44,053 bases of DNA from an uncultured Clostridia bacterium. Its GTDB lineage: Bacteria > Bacillota > Clostridia > Christensenellales > CAG-917. Made by a program: the position numbers and the translations under genes. The notes under the pieces were generated by a model that was not told where the DNA came from, made no database searches, and saw only the letters and a list, made by a program, of their open reading frames with translations. The stretch is from assembly GCA_947382865.1 (NCBI GenBank), contig CANDBF010000009.1:1-44053 (forward strand), written 5' to 3'. Shown in pieces: positions 8,249-16,471 of this stretch (its first letter is position 1; every line of letters begins with the position of its first letter).

Positions 8249-8279
8249 ATTGTATGCAGACAAACATTAAAAATTATTG
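8249..8279 (-). promoter_or_regulatory. Sigma-E-type promoter of the YtxC-like gene
   Basis: The minus strand carries an exact CATACAAT (8249-8256), the sigma-E -10 consensus. CAATAAT (8273-8279), whose ATA is at 8275-8277, resembles the -35. The ATA-to-CATA distance is 18 nt, at the long end of the usual range. Transcription would start at about 8242, directly at the ribosome binding site. Confidence 0.5.
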
Positions 8280-8328
8280 GAATATTTTTCATGTGTGAAA
8301 ATTCGCCGCGTTTAATTGAAAAGAGGCA

Positions 8329-8357
8329 TTGCAAATATCTATATATTATTATAAAAT
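8329..8357 (+). promoter_or_regulatory. SigA-type promoter of the acetyltransferase gene
   Basis: TTGCAA (8329-8334), a 17-nt spacer and TAAAAT (8352-8357) form a good vegetative promoter. It is about 55 nt before the acetyltransferase start and runs opposite to the YtxC-like gene promoter. The -10 region resembles that of the giant surface-protein gene. Confidence 0.6.
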
Positions 8358-8411
8358 ATATTTGGAATCGCGCCGCGAGCCGATTATTTACCGCACCGAT
8401 TTGAGGAGAAT

Positions 8412-9110
8412 ATGGAAGATATCGAAAAAAAATCAACAGACCTAGAACGTATGAAGGGAGCAAGGCTCTACAACTGTACGGATAAACAGGTTTTTCTCAA
8501 ACACGCCCGCGCGCTTATGCTTTCGGACAAATTCAACCGCGCTAGAGTCTGGAACGTACCTAGGCAAAAACGGCTTATCAAAAAGCTGATACCCAATCAC
8601 GGCAAAAATTTCTTCTTTATGCAGAGCTTCCGTTGCGAGTACGGATTTAATATTTCCTTCGGAGACGACCTCTTTGTCAATTTCGATTGCATATTTATGG
8701 ACGTAGCGCCTATAAAAATCGGAAACGGCGTTATGTTCGGTCCGAGAGTAACGATAGCCACGCCCGTCCATCCCCTGCTCGCCGACGAACGCATTATTCA
8801 ACAATATCCCGACGGCTATCACGACCTCGAATACGCAAAGCCCGTTACGATAGAAGACAGCGTCTGGGTCGCCTCGAACGTAACGATTTGCGGAGGCGTC
8901 ACAATCGGCGAAAACTCTGTGATATGCGCGGGAAGCGTAGTCACAAAGGATATCCCCGCGGGCTGCCTCGCAGGAGGCGTACCCTGCAAGGTCATAAGAC
9001 ATCTTGACGAGCAGGACAGAATGAACGTGCTCCAAACCTACAATAAAAATGAAATCCCACTTTCCGCCCGCGACAGAGCAAAGCTGAAAGCGGATATAAA
9101 AGAAAACTAA
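8412..9110 (+). CDS. Sugar O-acetyltransferase, LacA/Maa/NodL type (left-handed beta-helix)
   Basis: The 232-residue protein is a hexapeptide-repeat acetyltransferase expected to transfer acetyl from acetyl-CoA to a sugar hydroxyl in the cytoplasm. The N-terminal helical segment (residues 1-70) matches the Maa/LacA lead domain. Hexapeptide turns run from about 80 to 200. The catalytic histidine is expected in T-P-V-H-P near 117, and the conserved V-W-V-A-S-N-V-T-I near 155 and G-S-V-V-T-K-D-I-P-A-G near 175 follow. The specific acceptor cannot be told. GAGGAG lies 3 nt before the ATG. It is 78 nt upstream of the GH3 gene on the same strand, so a joint role with sugars released by that enzyme is possible. 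Confidence 0.9.
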   Translation: MEDIEKKSTDLERMKGARLYNCTDKQVFLKHARALMLSDKFNRARVWNVPRQKRLIKKLIPNHGKNFFFMQSFRCEYGFNISFGDDLFVNFDCIFMDVAPIKIGNGVMFGPRVTIATPVHPLLADERIIQQYPDGYHDLEYAKPVTIEDSVWVASNVTICGGVTIGENSVICAGSVVTKDIPAGCLAGGVPCKVIRHLDEQDRMNVLQTYNKNEIPLSARDRAKLKADIKEN

Positions 9111-9188
9111 AACATAAATCATTTAGCTTGCGCAAACTGCGCAAAACAAATAAAAATATAAAACGGCGAAAAGCCGTCGGAGGAAATT
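9111..9188 (+). other. Spacer with two small hairpins before the GH3 gene
   Basis: TTGCGCA (9128-9134) pairs with TGCGCAA (9138-9144), and ACGGC (9163-9167) pairs with GCCGT (9173-9177) right before the GGAGG ribosome binding site. Neither is followed by a T-run, so read-through from the acetyltransferase gene is likely. The second hairpin could affect translation of the GH3 gene. Confidence 0.5.
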
Positions 9189-11642
9189 ATGACACAACTG
9201 AATTACGAGGCTATTCTCGAATCGCTTACGCTTGAGGAAAAGGCTTCCCTTTGCTCGGGAATGACAAACTGGCTTACGCAAAAAATCGAACGCGCGGAAA
9301 TTCCGTCGGTCTGGGTATCAGACGGTCCGAGCGGACTGCGTAAGGAAAAGGTCAAGGAAAACGGCACCAACGTTATGGGCGAGTCCGAGCCGTCCACCTG
9401 CTTCCCCGGAGCTGCGACCCTCGCTTGCAGCTGGGATCCCGAGCTCTGCGAAGAGGTAGGACAGGCGATTGCCGAGGAGGCGAAAGCTCTAAAAGTCAGC
9501 ACCGTGCTCGGCCCCGGCGTAAACATAAAGCGCAGTCCTCTTTGCGGCAGAAACTTCGAATACTATTCCGAGGATCCCTATCTCGCAGGACGTATGGGCG
9601 CGGGTTGGGTGCACGGGCTAGAAAAGGAGAACGTCGGCACGTCGCTCAAACACTTCCTTGCAAACAACGAGGAGCATATAAGAATGACGGTAAGCTCCGT
9701 AGTGGACGAGCGCGCGTTGCGCGAAATTTATATGCCCGCCTTCGAACATATCGTAAAGACGGAACAGCCCGCAACGGTGATGTGCTCCTACAACCGCCTC
9801 AACGGGACTTATCTGAGCGAAAACAAGCGTATGCTCACCGACGTGCTGCGCGACGAGTGGGGATATGAAGGTATCGTCGTAAGCGACTGGGGCGCGGTGA
9901 ATAACCGCATCGACGGCGTAAAGGCGGGACTGGACCTCGAAATGCCCGGCAACAAGGGCATAAACGACAGGCATCTTGTAGAGGCGGTAAAGGACGGCAG
10001 GCTCTCGGAAGAAGACCTCGATAAGGTCGCTCTTCGCGTAATTAAATTCGCCTGCGAGAGAAACGCCCATATCGTAGAAAATTATAAGGCGGACCTTGAA
10101 AAGAATCACAAGGTCGCCCGCAAAGCCGCCGCGAACAGCGCCGTACTGCTCAAAAACGTCGGGCACGCGCTTCCGCTAAAAAAGGGTCAGAATATCGCCG
10201 TCATAGGACAGCTTGCAAAGGTCGCGCGCTATCAGGGCGCGGGTTCGAGTCATATCAACGCAACGAAAATCGTTTCGTTTACAGACGCGCTCGACGGCGC
10301 GGGTCAGAAATACGAGTACGCCGACGGATACAGCCTCAAAGGCGACGGGTATAAGAGCGGACTTATCAAAAAAGCGGTTAAAACCGCCAAGGGCAAGGAC
10401 GCTGTCGTCGTTTTCATCGGACTTACAGACGCATTTGAATCTGAGGGCTACGACCGCTCCCATCTCGATATGCCCGCCGCGCACAATATACTCGTCGAGG
10501 AGCTGCTCAAAGTCAATAAGAACGTCATTGTAGTGCTCTCCTGCGGCGCGCCCGTCAAATTGCAGGATTGGGAAAAGGATGTAAACGGCATTCTAAACCT
10601 TTATATCGGCGGTCAGGCTACGGGCGAAGCGGCATATGACGTACTCTTCGGCGACGTCAATCCGTCGGGCAAGCTGGCAGAAACTTTCCCCTATCGTAAC
10701 AGCGACAATATCGTGTCCAAATACTTCCCGATGGGACCGCGCACCTGCGAATACCGCGAGAGCGTCTACGTAGGCTACCGCTACTTCGACAAAGCGAACA
10801 AAGACGTGCGCTATCCCTTCGGATACGGGCTCAGCTATACGCAGTTTGAATACTCCAATCTCAAACTCTCCGCATCCGAAATCAACGAGGACGAGGAACT
10901 GACAGTCTCCTTCAACGTAAGAAATACGGGCAAGGTCGCAGGTGCGGAAATAGCGCAGCTTTACGTTTCTGACGTTGAAAGCACTATATACCGTCCCGTC
11001 AAGGAGCTTAAAGGCTTCAAAAAGGTCTACCTAGAAGCGGGAGAGGAAAAGAAAATCGAACTTACTCTGAACAGTCGCGCGTTTGCGTACTATAACGTAA
11101 ATATCAACGATTGGCATATCGAAAGCGGCGATTTCGACATTCTCGTGGGAGCTTCCTCCCGCGATATCCGCCTTAAAGACCGCGTGAACGTAATTTCCGC
11201 AAATCCCGACGCTCCCGTACCCGACTACCGTAAGACCGCGCCGTACTACTATAATATAGGCGGCAACGAAAAGGAAATTCCCAAGGCGCAGTTTGAAGCG
11301 GTTTACGGAGATAAAATGCCCGACAATTCCGAGTTCAAAAAAGGCGAGCTTACGGCGTGCAACAGCGTCGGTCAGTGCGCAGTTTCGCCGTGGGGAAGGT
11401 TTATATACAGAATGGCTATGTTCGGAGCAAAGATAATCGCAAAATCCGCAGAGAACCCCGAAATGATCACCGAATCCGTCAAGGATATGCCTCTGCGCGC
11501 CGCTACGGCGATGACGGGCGGACTCGTCCCTGAAATGTCCCTATACGGGCTTGTGGATATGGTCAACGGACGCAAGGGGGGCTTGCGCAAATTCCTGCGC
11601 GGCTTCCGCAAAAAATACAGAAATCAAAGCGTAACCGAGTGA
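9189..11642 (+). CDS. Glycoside hydrolase family 3 (beta-glucosidase-like)
   Basis: At 817 residues this is a full-length GH3 enzyme, which removes terminal beta-linked sugars by a retaining mechanism. The N-terminal TIM-like domain holds K-H-F-L-A-N-N near 155 and the nucleophile motif V-S-D-W-G, with Asp233 as predicted nucleophile. The second alpha/beta sandwich domain carries E-S-E-G-Y-D-R near 417-423, where the acid/base is expected. A fibronectin-III-like domain follows near 575-665, and the last 150 residues are an extra tail. There is no signal peptide, so it should act on imported or short oligosaccharides in the cytoplasm. GGAGG precedes the ATG. The exact sugar specificity cannot be read from sequence. 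Confidence 0.93.
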   Translation: MTQLNYEAILESLTLEEKASLCSGMTNWLTQKIERAEIPSVWVSDGPSGLRKEKVKENGTNVMGESEPSTCFPGAATLACSWDPELCEEVGQAIAEEAKALKVSTVLGPGVNIKRSPLCGRNFEYYSEDPYLAGRMGAGWVHGLEKENVGTSLKHFLANNEEHIRMTVSSVVDERALREIYMPAFEHIVKTEQPATVMCSYNRLNGTYLSENKRMLTDVLRDEWGYEGIVVSDWGAVNNRIDGVKAGLDLEMPGNKGINDRHLVEAVKDGRLSEEDLDKVALRVIKFACERNAHIVENYKADLEKNHKVARKAAANSAVLLKNVGHALPLKKGQNIAVIGQLAKVARYQGAGSSHINATKIVSFTDALDGAGQKYEYADGYSLKGDGYKSGLIKKAVKTAKGKDAVVVFIGLTDAFESEGYDRSHLDMPAAHNILVEELLKVNKNVIVVLSCGAPVKLQDWEKDVNGILNLYIGGQATGEAAYDVLFGDVNPSGKLAETFPYRNSDNIVSKYFPMGPRTCEYRESVYVGYRYFDKANKDVRYPFGYGLSYTQFEYSNLKLSASEINEDEELTVSFNVRNTGKVAGAEIAQLYVSDVESTIYRPVKELKGFKKVYLEAGEEKKIELTLNSRAFAYYNVNINDWHIESGDFDILVGASSRDIRLKDRVNVISANPDAPVPDYRKTAPYYYNIGGNEKEIPKAQFEAVYGDKMPDNSEFKKGELTACNSVGQCAVSPWGRFIYRMAMFGAKIIAKSAENPEMITESVKDMPLRAATAMTGGLVPEMSLYGLVDMVNGRKGGLRKFLRGFRKKYRNQSVTE

Positions 11643-11660
11643 TACGCGGACGGAATGTCT

Positions 11661-13892
11661 ATGAAAAAATCCATTTCTATTCTCGCCGTTATACTCGCCG
11701 TGATATGTTGCATATGCATATTCACGGCGTGCAACGGGGACCAGAAATATACAACGGGCACTCATTTTGCGGGCGATTGCAGGAATAAAGGCTACACCCG
11801 CTATCTTCTCCCCAACGGCGAATACTACGACGTACCCGACGAGGATTTCGTGGAACACTCATATACCGCTCATACCGAGACAGAGGCAACCTGCACTCGT
11901 CAGGGAAAGGCGAAATACACCTGCTCTGTTTGCGGTGACAATTATACGCAAAATACTCCGAAATCGGAACATAAGGCGGGAGTATATACGCCCGACGGCA
12001 ATGCACATAAAATTATGTGCAAATTCGGGTGCGGCACTGAGATAGGCACCGAAGCCCATGACTACGACGCCGTGGAACCGCTGCGCCCCGCTACCTGTAC
12101 CGTAAAAGGCTCCGAGAAGCATAGCTGCTCTAAATGCGGGGATTTTTATACGTCCGAAACGGATTTTGCCGAGCACGAATACAATCAGAACATACTTATC
12201 AGCCCTACCTGCTCCGCCGACGGCATAAAACAATACACATGCCGAAATTGTACGAATAGCTATCAGGAGACAATCCCCAAGGTCAACCATATAGCTTCGG
12301 AGCGCTTCGTCTTCGATAACGTCGGACACTGGTCGGAGTGTAAGTTCGGGTGCGGCGCAAAGCTGCTGCAAGCCGAGCATAATTTATCATCCAAATTTGT
12401 TCAGGCGATTTGCTATGAGCACTCTTACACACTCTATGAATGCTCGGGCTGCGATTATACTTATAGGATAGTAGACGAAACCAGCGATTTCAGCGCGCAC
12501 GAGTACGAGGCGTATACCTGCGTATATTGCGAGCGCGATATGCTTTTAGACTATATAGACGACTTTGAAAACAAAGGCAATTCGCAAAACGACGTAATCG
12601 AAATCGACGATATCTTCGAGCTTTGCTGCTTTTTTGATTATATCACCGTTTACCACGTCACAGATCAGAAGCATTTCAAGCTGACCTACGTCAATCTCGA
12701 TACGTCCAATTACGAGAAATTCCTATCCGATTCTCTGCAAAGCGCGCGCACATCTACAAACTGGGGATACACAATAGGCAGTTATTCGGATAATAGCCGA
12801 ATAGCAAGTATGTTTATATCCTATAAAGCCGACGACAACGAATACTCGTTTGACAAGGTTGCGACTGTAACGCCTTATTCGGGAGAATATCAAAATGAGA
12901 TATATATGCAGTTGGACTCCTATCAGTTTGATAATACCACGCCTCGCGCAAACGATTTTGACGATTTCGCATATAAACGCCGCAGATACGAGATGGAGGC
13001 ATCCACATCCGACCAGCTGTTTTACGCATTCGAGCACGGCTACCGTCCTATCGTAGCAGCAGATTCAGCCGCAGAGAATATGCTCGAAAGCGCAAAAACC
13101 GTGCTTAGACAAATCGTCAACGACGAGATGACAGACCTCGAAAAGATAAGAGCGATATATATGTGGCTCGTCGAAGAAGTGCAGTACGACTACGGCGTTG
13201 TGAACAACACGGCAGTGTTATGGAGACAGTGCTCCTCGTACTATCTCGAAGGCGTGTTCGAGTACAGAATAGCGGTCTGCGACGGCATTTCAAAGGCGTA
13301 CTGCGTGCTTGCGGGAATCGAGGGCATCAAGTGCATAAGAGTTACAGGCATCGACCACGCTTGGAACAAGGTTCTGATTGATATAGACGGAGACGGCGAA
13401 AAGGAATGGTATTGCTCGGACGCAACTTGGGGAAGCAGACGTCTCGATCTTGGCGTAAGCGGCATAAAAGAAATGCTTTCCGTTTCGGACTTCCTGTTTA
13501 CCGATGAAGAAAAAATCCGGCGCGGAAAGACGGCATTGAATTATACGGGCGCGGGCTGCGACGCGGTTACCGCCGTCAATCCCTACTCGCTTATATATTT
13601 CGGAGACGAAGTCGGCATAGCTACGGACTACGTTATCTCCGACGCCGCAGAATTGACGGAAATGTTCGCATATATAAAAGGCTCGTGCGAGGGACGGACC
13701 GAAACCGTCACCGTGGAATTTCTCGTCTCGTCGGATTACTGCGGCAGTAAGACAGACATAATCAATCAAATCGCCTATGCCTACGCAAATTCAGATTTGC
13801 CTTACGACATAATACGCAGTATATCCGAAGACGTCGAAGTTTATGGCTTAGAGGTTGGCTATACGGTTTACCTATTCATATTGCTAAGCTAG
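11661..13892 (+). CDS. Lipoprotein with cysteine-pair repeats and a transglutaminase-like domain
   Basis: The product (743 residues from the second Met) starts with a lipoprotein signal ending in I-F-T-A-C, so it should be lipid-anchored outside the membrane. Residues about 60-310 carry repeats of the form [AP]-T-C-x5-G-x3-[YH]-[ST]-C-x2-C, each with one cysteine followed by a CxxC pair; the last copies are degenerate. They resemble zinc-ribbon-like surface repeats found in gut Bacillota. The C-terminal part has a transglutaminase/protease-like core: Cys540 in V-C-D-G-I-S, His566 in D-H-A-W-N and Asp587 in C-S-D-A-T-W form the expected triad. Such domains may cross-link or cleave proteins or peptidoglycan peptides; the substrate is unknown. 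The ATG at 11661 is favoured over 11655 by the spacing to GGACGGA. It follows the GH3 gene by 18 nt. Confidence 0.8.
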   Translation: MKKSISILAVILAVICCICIFTACNGDQKYTTGTHFAGDCRNKGYTRYLLPNGEYYDVPDEDFVEHSYTAHTETEATCTRQGKAKYTCSVCGDNYTQNTPKSEHKAGVYTPDGNAHKIMCKFGCGTEIGTEAHDYDAVEPLRPATCTVKGSEKHSCSKCGDFYTSETDFAEHEYNQNILISPTCSADGIKQYTCRNCTNSYQETIPKVNHIASERFVFDNVGHWSECKFGCGAKLLQAEHNLSSKFVQAICYEHSYTLYECSGCDYTYRIVDETSDFSAHEYEAYTCVYCERDMLLDYIDDFENKGNSQNDVIEIDDIFELCCFFDYITVYHVTDQKHFKLTYVNLDTSNYEKFLSDSLQSARTSTNWGYTIGSYSDNSRIASMFISYKADDNEYSFDKVATVTPYSGEYQNEIYMQLDSYQFDNTTPRANDFDDFAYKRRRYEMEASTSDQLFYAFEHGYRPIVAADSAAENMLESAKTVLRQIVNDEMTDLEKIRAIYMWLVEEVQYDYGVVNNTAVLWRQCSSYYLEGVFEYRIAVCDGISKAYCVLAGIEGIKCIRVTGIDHAWNKVLIDIDGDGEKEWYCSDATWGSRRLDLGVSGIKEMLSVSDFLFTDEEKIRRGKTALNYTGAGCDAVTAVNPYSLIYFGDEVGIATDYVISDAAELTEMFAYIKGSCEGRTETVTVEFLVSSDYCGSKTDIINQIAYAYANSDLPYDIIRSISEDVEVYGLEVGYTVYLFILLS

Positions 13893-13923
13893 CAGGGATA
13901 AGCTGAAATTTGTGAAGTATTAT

Positions 13924-13952
13924 AAAAAGCGCTCTGTTTTAGAACGCTTTTT
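13924..13952. terminator. Bidirectional Rho-independent terminator
   Basis: AAAAAGCG (13924-13931) pairs with CGCTTTTT (13945-13952), with inner TCT/AGA pairs around a GTTTT loop. T-runs follow on both strands. It lies between the convergent lipoprotein gene (ends 13892) and glycerophosphodiesterase gene (ends 14056) and can end both transcripts. Confidence 0.85.
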
Positions 13953-14055
13953 ATTTTACAACCAAGAAATATAATTAAAATCCTTAATATTTCTATTCCC
14001 GTATTCCTGTTTATACAAAACGTAGCGTATACGGGATTTCGCCGCCTTTTGCGTA

Positions 14056-15201
14056 CTAACCTCTCAATACGCTGTAAGCAAGCTCGGGATTGTCCGTCAT
14101 AATCGCGTCCGCGCCGTTTTGTTGCAGCTTCGCCATATCCTCGGGGTCGTTTATCGTCCAATATTGCACGGCAATACCGTGACTGTGCGCATAGTCTATA
14201 AACGCCTTTGTGGAAAAGTCATAAAAACCGTCAAGCCCCATAGGTATCTGCAAAACGTCGTATTCGAGCTTATCGGGGCTTTGTCTGACTCCCCATAAAA
14301 ACGCGAAATAGAAGTTGAGCACCTCGAGTATTCCCGCGGACCTTTTTACCCCAAACTGTTTGTAGGTGTCGTCTATATATTTTGAAATATCCCCGTTGAA
14401 AGTGCCGACAATGGTTCTGTCCAATATATAGTGGTTTTCATCGGTCAGAGCGGCATACAGCTTATCCATAGCGCGTTTGCCCACGCTGCCCTTATCTTTT
14501 ATCTCGATTATATAGTTGAGGCTTCCGTCCGAGCGTTCGGCTTCGAGATAGTTCAGGATTTCTTCGAGGGTCAGAATTCTCACCTTATCGAGGTTTGCGC
14601 CCTCCTTGCGATATACGTACTCTCCAGTAACGGGGTCCTGAAAATTGTATCCGAAATTGAGCTGTCTGAGCTCGTCCAAGGTTTTGTCCTGCACTTTCAC
14701 GCCCTTCTTGCCGAAGACTATCGGACCGTCCGAAGTGCGGTCGACCTCATGGTCGTGCATAAGCACAAGATGACCGTCCTTTGTCAGATGCAAATCGAAT
14801 TCGACTATATCCACGTTTGCCGTAGCCATACAAAGCTCGAAAGCCGCTTTGGTTTCCTCGGGCGCCAAATCGCCTCCCGCACGGTGAGCTGACAGCAACG
14901 TCCCTTTTCCGAACGCCGTAAGATACTGGTTGTCGCCAGTATAGCCTATTACGCGTTCTACGCGTTGGCATGAGCCCGTCAGCGGAAGAATAAGCATATT
15001 CAGCACAAACACAAACAGCAGCGCGCATACGATAGGCAACGCTATACGCTTGGCAAGTCTACTGCGGCGCTTCTTTTCGGCAGACCTCTCGTCGTGCTTT
15101 CTCTTCATCTCGTAAAGCACGCCTTGCTTCTCTGATGCTTCCGTACAACTTTTCTGTACGTCGGAATTTTCGTTGTAAATAATTTCGGAATCAGAATCCA
15201 T
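14056..15201 (-). CDS. Membrane-anchored glycerophosphodiester phosphodiesterase
   Basis: This 381-residue protein has a charged cytoplasmic N-terminus, one membrane segment near residues 50-72, and an outward-facing GDPD catalytic domain. Family motifs are A-H-R-A-G-G near 100 with A-P-E-E-T following, E-F-D-L-H-L-T-K-D-G near 135 and the second catalytic histidine in M-H-D-H near 150. The enzyme should hydrolyse glycerophosphodiesters to glycerol-3-phosphate and an alcohol, acting on lipid head groups or glycerophosphate polymers at the cell surface. GGGGGA lies before the ATG and a good promoter is upstream. The long N-terminal extension with a membrane helix is typical of clostridial membrane forms. 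Confidence 0.9.
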   Translation of the reverse strand: MDSDSEIIYNENSDVQKSCTEASEKQGVLYEMKRKHDERSAEKKRRSRLAKRIALPIVCALLFVFVLNMLILPLTGSCQRVERVIGYTGDNQYLTAFGKGTLLSAHRAGGDLAPEETKAAFELCMATANVDIVEFDLHLTKDGHLVLMHDHEVDRTSDGPIVFGKKGVKVQDKTLDELRQLNFGYNFQDPVTGEYVYRKEGANLDKVRILTLEEILNYLEAERSDGSLNYIIEIKDKGSVGKRAMDKLYAALTDENHYILDRTIVGTFNGDISKYIDDTYKQFGVKRSAGILEVLNFYFAFLWGVRQSPDKLEYDVLQIPMGLDGFYDFSTKAFIDYAHSHGIAVQYWTINDPEDMAKLQQNGADAIMTDNPELAYSVLRG

Positions 15202-15230
15202 AATTTCCCCCGTTCTTTATCGGATAAATT

Positions 15231-15259
15231 ATTATAACATATTAAACGCGCTTAGTAAA
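15231..15259 (-). promoter_or_regulatory. SigA-type promoter (extended -10) of the glycerophosphodiesterase gene
   Basis: On the minus strand TTTACT (15254-15259) and TATAAT (15231-15236) are 17 nt apart, and a TG one base before the -10 makes it an extended -10 promoter. The leader would be about 25 nt. Confidence 0.65.
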
Positions 15260-15323
15260 TATCAAAAAAAACGCACATGCATAATTGCGCCGAGATAAAT
15301 TCCGAAATCTTACTATAATTAAT

Positions 15324-15358
15324 AAAAACGACGTCGCAAATCCGCCGACGCCGTTTTT
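15324..15358 (-). terminator. Rho-independent terminator after the small membrane protein gene
   Basis: Arms AAAAACG-A-CGTCG (15324-15336) and CGACG-C-CGTTTTT (15346-15358) pair with one mismatch around a 9-nt loop. The minus-strand copy ends in a T-run about 20 nt after the stop codon at 15378. The symmetrical sequence may also work on the plus strand. Confidence 0.75.
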
Positions 15359-15377
15359 ATATTTCCGACCAAACTTA

Positions 15378-15773
15378 TCAGAACACCTTCCCTATCATAA
15401 GCGCGCTTATCACTATTTCCAAAACAAGAGCGACAATCCATATTGCAAGAGCTATCCAACCGACAGGCTTCTTGTTTACGCGCAACTGATACATCATCGA
15501 AATCAGACCTCTCACCCTACACTCCAAAATAGCCACCAGCATAATTACGACCAAAAGTATTATAAATACGAGCGTTACGATATTATCCTCTTTCATCAGC
15601 GCGGAAATACCGAATGCGCAAAGTATAATCACCGCCGCGCCGAACAGTGAAGCAACCAGTGATTGCACTCCGAACCAAACTGATTTTTCTCTCCTATTCG
15701 GGTCGGAAACAATCCTATCGTACCGAACGCTCATATTGGTGAAATACATTATAAAATTCCAAAAGTTTTTCAT
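15378..15773 (-). CDS. Small membrane protein of unknown function
   Basis: I do not recognise a family in this 131-residue protein. It has three hydrophobic segments, at roughly residues 36-60, 66-84 and 107-128, joined by short charged loops, with a basic, aromatic N-terminus. An excellent ribosome binding site (AAGGAGG) sits 6 nt before the ATG and a terminator follows, so the gene is real. The terminator of the neighbouring monooxygenase gene lies just upstream, so it is probably a single-gene transcript. A TTGTTA/TATTAC pair 17 nt apart in the spacer could be its promoter. Confidence 0.75.
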   Translation of the reverse strand: MKNFWNFIMYFTNMSVRYDRIVSDPNRREKSVWFGVQSLVASLFGAAVIILCAFGISALMKEDNIVTLVFIILLVVIMLVAILECRVRGLISMMYQLRVNKKPVGWIALAIWIVALVLEIVISALMIGKVF

Positions 15774-15798
15774 TACTTCCTCCTTTTATAACAATACC

Positions 15799-15838
15799 AA
15801 AAAATGCAGCCGTTTGTAATACAATCCGTAGGACGGCT
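15799..15838 (-). terminator. Probable terminator of the ABM monooxygenase gene
   Basis: On the minus strand AGCCGT (15833-15838) pairs with ACGGCT (15808-15813), followed by GCA and six T (15799-15804), about 65 nt after the stop codon. The long 19-nt loop contains a competing short hairpin (CCGT/ACGG), so the structure could be switchable. Confidence 0.5.
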
Positions 15839-15903
15839 TAACAATATACGAATATAACACGTGCGTTAAAAATCCAAATAGAGGTAGCTTATTATCAGAT
15901 TGT

Positions 15904-16197
15904 TTAGTCTTCGGAGACAAAACGTTCCACAGACATTCGTAAAGCGTATTTTTTGCGCAATTCTGCAATTTGCTTCATCATTTCGGATTTATGATGAAAA
16001 TCCAAAGCAGATTGACTTGTCCATCGGTCAATCAGTAACACTGTCTCATCATCGTTCAAAGGGAAATAGTACTCATATTTTTCATTTCCCTCTTCTCTGC
16101 GAACAGCGTCAACAATACCTTTTGCCGTCATCTCTTCCGCAAATTTTCTTGCATTTCCGTCTGTACCTTTATAATAAATATTTACAGCATTACTCAT
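15904..16197 (-). CDS. ABM-domain protein, putative quinol monooxygenase
   Basis: The 97-residue protein fits the antibiotic biosynthesis monooxygenase (ABM) fold, a small ferredoxin-like dimeric alpha+beta barrel. Its layout is a first strand V-N-I-Y-Y-K-G, a helix with R-K-F-A-E-E-M, a Y-E-Y-Y-F-P-L strand, L-I-D-R-W near residue 58, then A-L-D-F-H-H-K-S-E-M near 68, where the family has its conserved histidine region. Relatives oxidise quinols or act in stress response; the substrate here is not known. The frame extends to a TTG at 16230, but the promoter lies inside that extension and GAGGCG serves the ATG at 16197. Confidence 0.8.
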   Translation of the reverse strand: MSNAVNIYYKGTDGNARKFAEEMTAKGIVDAVRREEGNEKYEYYFPLNDDETVLLIDRWTSQSALDFHHKSEMMKQIAELRKKYALRMSVERFVSED

Positions 16198-16212
16198 AAT
16201 CGCCTCAATCGA

Positions 16213-16241
16213 ATAATAACACAGCGACAAAATAAAATCAA
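16213..16241 (-). promoter_or_regulatory. SigA-type promoter of the ABM monooxygenase gene
   Basis: TTGATT (16236-16241) and TATTAT (16213-16218) on the minus strand are 17 nt apart. A TG one base before the -10 strengthens it. Transcription would begin near 16206, just ahead of the GAGGCG ribosome binding site. Confidence 0.6.
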
Positions 16242-16285
16242 CGTGGATATAAGCTATCTTTCATACAATTAAATCTGATTTGAAA

Positions 16286-16335
16286 CGGGGAGCTCATCTT
16301 CTCACCCCACAATTTGTCAAATTGTGGGGACCCCG
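16286..16335. repeat. Nested inverted repeat (11-bp inner stem, 5-bp outer stem)
   Basis: CCCCACAATTT (16305-16315) pairs perfectly with AAATTGTGGGG (16319-16329) around a 3-nt loop. Outside it CGGGG (16286-16290) pairs with CCCCG (16331-16335). Both levels are perfect, but no T-run follows. The design resembles an intergenic palindromic repeat rather than a terminator. Confidence 0.7.
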
Positions 16336-16452
16336 ATATTCCACCACGCAATATGAACACTTGCGGAGTGATTGGTAAGGACGAGTGACACCGCACAATC
16401 TGATATTTGTATAAACAAAGAAATTATGTGAAATATAGCAATTTTAACAGAA

Positions 16453-16471
16453 TTGCACGCAAAGCGTGCAA
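16453..16471. repeat. Short perfect hairpin TTGCACGC / GCGTGCAA
   Basis: The 8-nt arms (16453-16460 and 16464-16471) pair perfectly around AAA. The plus-strand copy is followed by AAACAAG, the minus-strand copy by TTCTGTTAAAATT, so it could act as a weak backup terminator for the tRNA operon. Confidence 0.5.

Noticed and set aside
8442..9122. Minus-strand open frame of 226 codons opposite the acetyltransferase gene
   Set aside because: The plus-strand frame has the promoter, ribosome binding site and clear acetyltransferase motifs.
15786..15968. Small minus-strand open frame of 60 codons
   Set aside because: It overlaps the end of the ABM monooxygenase gene and its terminator and has no ribosome binding site.
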